From: Phellopilus nigrolimitatus
Lineage: Eukaryota > Basidiomycota > Agaricomycetes > Hymenochaetales > Hymenochaetaceae
Assembly (NCBI GenBank): GCA_021029095.1
Contig: JAJOHG010000198.1
Location: forward strand, 1 to 46,709
Reading direction: 5' to 3'
Length of the DNA stretch: 46,709 nucleotides
Each line of letters starts with the position of its first letter. The first letter of the stretch is position 1. The translations under genes were made by a program, and so were the position numbers. Shown here piece after piece: positions 40,357-46,709 of the stretch. The notes beneath the pieces were generated by a model. The model was not told where the DNA came from and made no database searches. It worked only from the letters and a program-made list of their open reading frames with translations.

Positions 40357-42231
40357 ATGGTCCGGAAAATGAAAACATCCGACAAAACTAGCGACGACGA
40401 CGACAATGAAATCGAAGAAGTTATCTCGAGACCGACGCGTCGGGCCAAGGTGTCGCAGCAGAATGGCGGGAAACGGAAGCAGGAGTTGAAGGTGGCAGTC
40501 GATAGCGACGGCGACGACAGCGGAGAGGCGAGCGACGCGTACGTGAATGAAGCCGCAGAAGACGATGAAGAGAGCGACAGGGTTTCACTCGACAGCGACG
40601 CGCTCGATGACTCTGACTTCGACGCTCCGGCAAAACGTGGCAGCAAGAGAAAGCGCGCGTCTACAGGAGTTAAGGCTTCCCCCAAGAAACTAAGCCGCTC
40701 TGCACCGTCGTCTCCAAAGAAAGGAAAGGGGTCTCCGGTGAAAAAACGGAGGAAGGCGTCTACAGACGACGAGGACGAAGAGGAGCTTGCGGACGGGCAG
40801 GAGTTTGTCGGTACGGTTGTGCAGGCTCCGAAGACTGGGTTAGGTATGTATCGCTAGCACTGCTCAATTTTCTTGATTTAACCCGAATTCATCGTAAATA
40901 CAGTGCCGCCTGGTCAGATATCGCAGAACACTTTAAACTTTCTGAGACAGCTGCAAAATCCTACTCACAACGATAGAATATGGTGCGTCTCGTGCTTATA
41001 GAATGTTCTCTTCATGCTCATCAAACAAATGCTTTAGGTTCAAACTTCATGGTGACAACCTTTACGTGTCTTAATTTGACCTTCAACTAAAGCCAAGAGT
41101 TGCTGCAGAACCGGTCTTTCGCCAGGCAGAGAAAGAGTGGAAGGACTTTATCGACGAGTTCACCCCTCTTCTTACAGAAGCAGACCCGCAAATACCTGTA
41201 CTTCCGCCCAACGATGTTGTACACCGCATATACCGCGACGTCAGGTTTAGCAACGACAAGACGCCTTATAAAACCAACTTCTCTGCAAGCTTCTCGAGAA
41301 GTGGGAGGAAAGGCATATTTGCAGTTTGTACGCATTAGTTGCATGCATATTTTTTGCGCCTAGTCCCCAGAACTGATTCTTCCCCGAGTTAGATCATTTG
41401 TATGTCTAGTTGATGACCATTCTTTGTGCGCTAGAAACTGATCCCATAGTCCGTGGCATTGCAATAAAGGTCAAGTACGTGTCAAAAAGTCTAGGTGTCC
41501 ATAACAAAGACTAACAAGACTTCCTGTAGTCAAGCCCGAGGGAAGTCTAATGGCAGCTGGCGCATGGTGTCCCGGGAAGAATGAGCTCCAGACCATTCGG
41601 TCAGTACCTGCCCAATCGCCAGTTGCAACAGCTTCCTGACACCCCCAACCTGACCAAAGGAACAATATCACCCGTTCGTCTCGGCGTATGCGCGAGCTCA
41701 TCTCCGCGCCCGCCTTCGTCGAGCTGTTCGGCGAGCCGAAGCCGCACCCCAAGGGCCAGCGGCGCAGCATCTTCGGCATGGACGACGAGCTGAAGGTCGC
41801 GCCGAAGGGCGTGGTCAAGAACCATAAGTAGGTTTCAACTAAATGTTGGCCTCGGCGACGGAAAGGAGCCCTGATGCGCTCGTCCGCTTTTAGGGACATC
41901 GACTTGCTCAAGTGCCGGACTTTCGCAGTCGTGCATAGGTACGCCGTTACTTGCTGCCTAGGACAAAACGTTTTGACATAGTGCTCCGTTGCACCGTTAA
42001 GGTTCACGGATGAACAAGTACTCGATCCGAATTTTAAGGAAGAGCTGAAGCGAATCTTTACGATCGTCCAGCCGTTCGTTCACGGGTGAGCAGTTCCGGT
42101 TAATTTACGACTTACGAGTCACGGCTTAAACATTTGTGTCAAAAAGACTAAACGACATGATGACTGTTGCGCCCGATGACTCTGCATCTGAGGCTGGAGA
42201 AGCTGACGAAGGTGAAGAGGCGGACGATTAA
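40357..42231 (+). CDS. DUF2461 (TIGR02453-type) domain protein with acidic N-terminus
   Basis: This is a multi-exon plus-strand gene. Exon 1 (about 162 codons) is a low-complexity, charged region with Asp/Glu and Lys/Ser runs (KGKGSPVKKRRKAS, DDEDEEELADGQEF), likely nuclear. The DUF2461 domain then begins: ISQNTLNFLRQLQNPTHND, WFKLHEPVFRQAEKEW (acceptor after GTTGCTGCAG), VLPPNDVVHRIYRDVRFSND and KTPYKTNFSASFSRSGRKG, next LMAAGAWCPGKNELQTIR, then MRELISAPAFVELFGEPKPH, FGMDDELKVAPKG, DIDLLKCRTFAVVHR and FTDEQVLDPNFKEEL. The end is acidic (EADEGEEADD) with TAA at 42229-42231. The exact splice between GRKGIFA and the IKPEG-like part was not resolved. Biochemical role unknown. Confidence 0.85.
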
Positions 42232-42747
42232 CGCTGTCGCAACTCGCTTTCCCTTCCTATTCCCTTTTCTTTATTCTCTTGTTTTACTGGTCTCGATGCG
42301 TCTGTACCCGCATTCATTTAATTATTCTGGTTGTTCACTCTGTTGGCATAGTATCCTCTAAACAAATAAACAAATTGGTGCGAAGAGAGAAAGACACGTG
42401 ATGTCGACGCGCGGTACGACCAATTTCAAGCTCCGCGTATAGATGGAAACGATGATCATGGTTTTTTTTCTTCTAAAAGCCTTTCTAGAGGCAAGTTTGT
42501 CGTACATCGCATATGCGAGCTAGCTACACAAGGACAAATGCGCATCAAGAAACAATAAGAGGATAGGTAGAAAAAGCAGAAGGATAAGACAGTATCAAAG
42601 GAAGAACAAAGCAGGCGAAGTTACATAGTTATTTTATGATGATAAAAGGTATGGTAAGTGCATAAAGTATACAGAGTCCCTCCAGACAATTATCGAGGGA
42701 CGTTCTTCTACTCCTTCCACCATTCATTTCGCGCCTCACCCCGCCCC
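42232..42747. other. convergent intergenic region
   Basis: This holds the 3' flanks of the DUF2461 gene and of acetyl-CoA synthetase. No gene was seen. Confidence 0.5.
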
Positions 42748-42861
42748 TCAGGCGCTCTTCTCCGTAACCTTTGCCTTGATCGTCTCCACGACGCCGGGGT
42801 CCGCAAGCGTGCTGAGGTCGCCGAGCTGGTCGCCCTCGCCCGCGACGATCTTTCGCAGAAT

Positions 42862-42897
<36 letters not shown>

Positions 42898-45495
42898 GTC
42901 CCCGACGACGAACACGCGCTTCGGCGCCGCGAACGGCCCGATCACCTTGCGCACCTGCAGCGTGAGCTCCTTCGTGAGCGCGGGCTCGTCGTTCAGCTGC
43001 GTGAAGCCCGGCTTCAGCGTCACGAACGCGTAGACGGCCTGCCCCGTGAGCTCGTCTGCGGTCCCGATCACGGCGGTCTCCGCGACGCCGTTGTGCAGGA
43101 CCAGCGCCGACTCGATCTCGGCGGTCGACAGGCGGTGGCCCGACACGTTGATGACATCTGCATGATTACCGTTAATAGCTATTTCTTCTGAGTCAGTCCG
43201 ACTCTCTCACCATCGACACGGCCCTTGATCCAGATGTATCCGTCCTTGTCGCGCGCCGCACCGTCACCGGTGTAGAAATAGCCAGGGTACGGACGCATGT
43301 ATGTCTCAAGGTAACGCTTGTGGTCGCCGTACACCGTGCGCGCGAGACTCGGCCAGGGGTTCTTGATCACCAAAACGCCCTCGACGTTGTTGCCCTCGAG
43401 GACGTCGCCGCTCTGCGGGTCAAGGATAACGGGCTCGATGCCGAAGAACGGCACCGTCGCTGCTCCGGGCTTCGTCTCGATCGCGCCTGGGAAGGGCGTG
43501 ATGACGATCGAGCCCGTCTCCGTCTGCCAGAACGTGTCGACAATCGCGCACTGGCCACGCCCGACGTACTCGTGGTACCAGTGCCATGCCTCTGGGTTGA
43601 TCGGCTCGCCGACGCTGCCTAGCACTCGCAACGAGCTCAGGTCGTGGCCCGCGACATGGTGGTGACCGAGGCGGCGCAGCAGGCGGATCGCGGTCGGCGC
43701 GCTGTAGAATTGCGTGATCTTGTGCTCCTGCACGTGCTGCCAGTAGCGCGCCGGTGTCGGGTACACTGGCGTCGACTCGAATACAGTCGTCGTAATCCCG
43801 TTCGCAAGCGGTCCGTACACGATGTACGTGTGGCCCGTAATCCAACCGACGTCCGCCATACACGCGAACTTGTCATCCGGGTGCACGTCAAACACGTATT
43901 TCACCGTCAGCGCAGCACCAAGAAGGTAACCGCCTGTCGTATGCACGACACCCTTCGGCTGTCCAGTCGAACCAGACGTCTAGTTACAATAAAAGTTAGC
44001 GCCGAAGCAAAATTTAAAACATTTAAAAATGGAGCGGTACTCACGTAAAGAATAAAGAGCGGGTCCTCAGCGGACATGACTTCAGGAGGGCAGTACGCCT
44101 GCACCTTAGCAGCTTCCTCATGCCACCATTTGTCACGGCCCTCCGTCCACGAGACGGGTTTGCCAGTGCGACGGAGTACGAGCACGTGCTCTACAATAGG
44201 GCACTCCTTCAAAGCGGCGTCAACTATCGCCTTGGTCGCGATAGTCTTACCTCCGCGGCGGCCCTCGTCCGTCGTAATCAATACGCGCGACTTGCAGTCG
44301 TGAACACGGTCGCGCAGGGACTCGGCAGAGAAGCCTGCAAATACAACAGAGTGAACTGCGCCTATGCGCGCGCATGCAAGAAATGCGGCCGCAGCGTGCC
44401 AGGTCATCGGCAGGTAAATTGACACGGTATCGCCCTTCTTAACACCGAACTCCTTGAGCACGTTCGCGATGCGGCACACCTCGCGGAAGAGCTCGCCATA
44501 CGTGACAATGCATCCTTCACCAGGCTCGTCGGCCTCGTAGATGATAGCGGCCTGTATTGATTGCCTGTCAGAATCAGACACATACAGAACGTATCTCAAA
44601 TGTCACCTTGTCAGGATGCTTGTATGCCCAGCGATCGACACAATTATAAGATGCATTGAGTCCGCCTTCGGGAAACCACACAATATCACCGTTCTGAAAA
44701 CTCCCAGAACGGACTGTCTTGAATGGCCTGTCCCAATACAGCGTTTCCTTCGCGATCTGAGAATAAAGAGATACATTCAGTCGTCAGCTTCTCGAACTCG
44801 AAGTGTTTATGTCGAAGCAATGTAAAGCAAAGAGGCTTGGCTTCCCCGCGAACGCGGCGCAGTTTGCGGAGAAATGATCGACAAGCCCTATGACAAATTG
44901 GTCGCATGACTAAAATCCCGGTTTAGTCCGGCATAAACCCACTTCAGCTCGGACTCGATATCAATAGCGAGTCGATATATGACGATGCAGTATAGAGTGG
45001 ATGGCCATTTTAAACCAGAAATATGAACTCCCAGCTCGTCCTTGAACTGAGTAGCAATACTCTGCGCCGCGCATAAGGACCAAGCAGACGATCTCAAGTC
45101 GAACTTGAGTTCGATGCGTAAAATGGTGAAGACGCTTGGCTCGCTCTTTTGCCCGACCTATCAGCACTTGCACAGCACCGTACACAAGTTCGTGTTCCGA
45201 TCATAACGCGTCGCGTTTATAGACACACGGTCAAGCATAATACCGAATGCACCTCTCAGGCGACAGTTCCCTGCATTCACACCCTCGTAGCCGAACAAGA
45301 GCAAAACATGATAGAATGCACATGGACGCGTGGACGCGCACTCACCTTCTCCCAGAACTTGTCTGAATCCTCACCGACGGTGAGCGCATGGTGCTGGTCG
45401 TAATCGTCTCGTGTAGGTCCGACGTGGGGTTTCCTGGAATCGTCGCGCATACGGGGCGCGACCGGGTGGATCGCGGCGTGTTCGTGTTCAGCCAT
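42748..45495 (-). CDS. facA: acetyl-CoA synthetase (AMP-forming)
   Basis: This minus-strand gene has about six exons and roughly 670 residues. The enzyme makes acetyl-CoA from acetate, ATP and CoA. Exon 1 (45346-45495) reads [12 protein letters not shown] and [15 protein letters not shown]. Exon 2 (44607-44756) gives [12 protein letters not shown] and [16 protein letters not shown]. Exon 3 includes [16 protein letters not shown] and [16 protein letters not shown]. The adenylate-forming P-loop [10 protein letters not shown] spans a junction at about 43980. Later motifs are [54 protein letters not shown] and [16 protein letters not shown], with the catalytic lysine in [10 protein letters not shown]. 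It ends [11 protein letters not shown] at 42748. The first intron (44757-45345) is about 589 bases, ten times the others. Confidence 0.93.
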
Positions 45496-46709
45496 GCTTA
45501 GTGTTTCGTTGGAAAGTATATGTGCTCAAAGGCAAAGAACAAGACTGAGTGGTGATGGTAATGGGAAGAGGAGAAGGCTGATGAAAGGGATGGAATGAGG
45601 TCAGTCTAACGTTGATGAGCGCTGAGGTCAAGTATATGCTCCTGCTACTAGTACCGCCTGACGGTGACCCCGATCACACCGATCGTGGACCCCGGAGTTA
45701 CATAAGCTCCGTAATTGGATTCCTCGAATTTGTTTTTCTACGGTAAGCGACGCCAACGTCGCGTCAAACTGAAACATAGGCAAACGACGTGGCATCGAAA
45801 AACTGCTCAGGGCAGAAGCGGCGGGCTTAGAGCGGTTGCCAGTATCATCGAGTTTGTTTATGTGGCTGATGCATTCAAGTTTTACAAAACGAAATGCGAA
45901 GGAAAATAAATCGTAAAAAAGGGCTCATGTCGCAGATCTCGATCTCGTCCTTCTCCTCAATGCGGGGTAAGGTTGTCACGCGCCGACGGACGTAGGACGA
46001 CCGAGCCAAGAGCCAACCGGATTCAATTCAATTTTGCGGGACATGCAGGAGGATCGACGGAACGTGTTGCGGCGCCCTCCGAATCTTACTCGGTCACGGA
46101 TTGCTCGCAACAATAACGCAATATCCGATTCTGATAACTATCGCCCGCTATCAATAATACTCAGACCTGTCTGCAGAACTGTACACTGCATTGTGAAGAC
46201 AAAAGCAAATTGAAATGACTTTCATGCATTTTTCACCCGCGGTTTCGTTCAAAAAAATGTGAAAACTTTAGTCAAGCTTCGATATTTCAAATATCCACTG
46301 AATCATGAAAAAATAAACGATAAGCATGATTTTAAATCCCAGAAGCCAAGACAAGAGCTACGTCTATCACTGAATTTTTTTGCAAAGGCCATGCAAAGAC
46401 CATACACAAAATCTTTGTTTTCGGATATGATTGGCTTCCCACAGTCAGAAACTCTCCGATCCGGTCCTTTCCGAGCGATTTCACGTTCATCTGCGCCTCC
46501 AAACGAAGCTTCAGTCTGACAACACTCGAGAAAGAAACCAGCTCCATATACACGCACGCACTTCAGCCTGACAGTTTTACCTTCATTTTTTTTTCTCATG
46601 GATGACCGCGGCGCACCGAAGCTCCTCTTCTTTTTGCATTTGTCCGATATCGGGCGAAGCGAGAGAAAAAAAAGAAAGACAACGGACTCATCGGTGAGTT
46701 CTGAACTTT
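45496..46709. other. upstream region of acetyl-CoA synthetase, no gene seen
   Basis: This holds the promoter of the synthetase gene, including the inverted word CGGAG-N9-CTCCG near 45693-45711, which could bind a zinc-cluster regulator (weak). The segment TTGTGAAGACAAAAGCAA near 46190-46207 matches the start of DUF6593 exon 3 in 17 of 18 bases. No coding sequence is supported. Confidence 0.4.

Noticed and set aside
40124..40378. Minus-strand frame upstream of the DUF2461 gene
   Set aside because: It overlaps the divergent promoter and the DUF2461 start and shows no domain.
43318..44422. Plus-strand frames over acetyl-CoA synthetase
   Set aside because: They are antisense shadows of GC-rich conserved coding on the minus strand.

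Overview
The window is nuclear DNA of a filamentous basidiomycete, most likely an agaricomycete (mushroom or polypore). The genes are rich in short introns of about 40-70 bases with GT(G/A)NGT donors, codon use is GC-biased in the conserved genes, and two accessory families are typical of Agaricomycetes: a DUF6593-type protein and small fungal F-box/leucine-rich proteins. No rRNA, tRNA, CRISPR or bacterial feature was seen.

The window has two halves. The right part (about 30.8-46.7 kb) is conserved housekeeping DNA: a phosphoinositide-specific phospholipase C (PLC1, +), a short coiled-coil/proline-rich protein (-), a hidden 87-residue single-membrane-span protein (-), the SOF1/DCAF13 ribosome-biogenesis WD40 protein (-), a DUF2461 protein (+), and acetyl-CoA synthetase (-). 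The left part (1-30.5 kb) is an expanding and decaying accessory region.

Left part, in order. Four intact five-exon DUF6593 genes lie head to tail (662-8894) in repeat units of 2-3 kb, with three MITE-like insertions between them. They are followed by a multi-pass membrane protein (MP1), a 5.6 kb inverted-repeat element carrying a broken multi-ZZ zinc-finger gene, F-box gene 1, a 782 bp TA-flanked MITE, F-box gene 2, a stub of a membrane-protein gene, a DUF6593 relic, MP2, F-box gene 3 and MP3. The order DUF6593 - membrane protein - shared intergenic block - F-box gene - second membrane-protein gene recurs in two full or partial copies plus a remnant, so the cassette was duplicated as a unit. 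The three membrane-protein genes share the same intron phases. No function is known to me for this membrane family or for the cassette.

The most informative structures are insertions whose empty sites can be read elsewhere in the window. The hAT-like MITE at 4849-5216 has an 8-base target duplication, and the sister unit near 2706-2717 keeps the single empty copy. The 5.6 kb element at 11955-17515 splits a promoter region that is uninterrupted upstream of F-box gene 2. Inside that element a 1.07 kb antisense coding fragment, flanked by a 13-base direct repeat, interrupts a zinc-finger exon; removing it restores the zinc-finger reading frame and splice structure.

The exon models were assembled by eye from splice signals, reading frame and paralogue comparison. 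No alignment, profile search or expression data was available.
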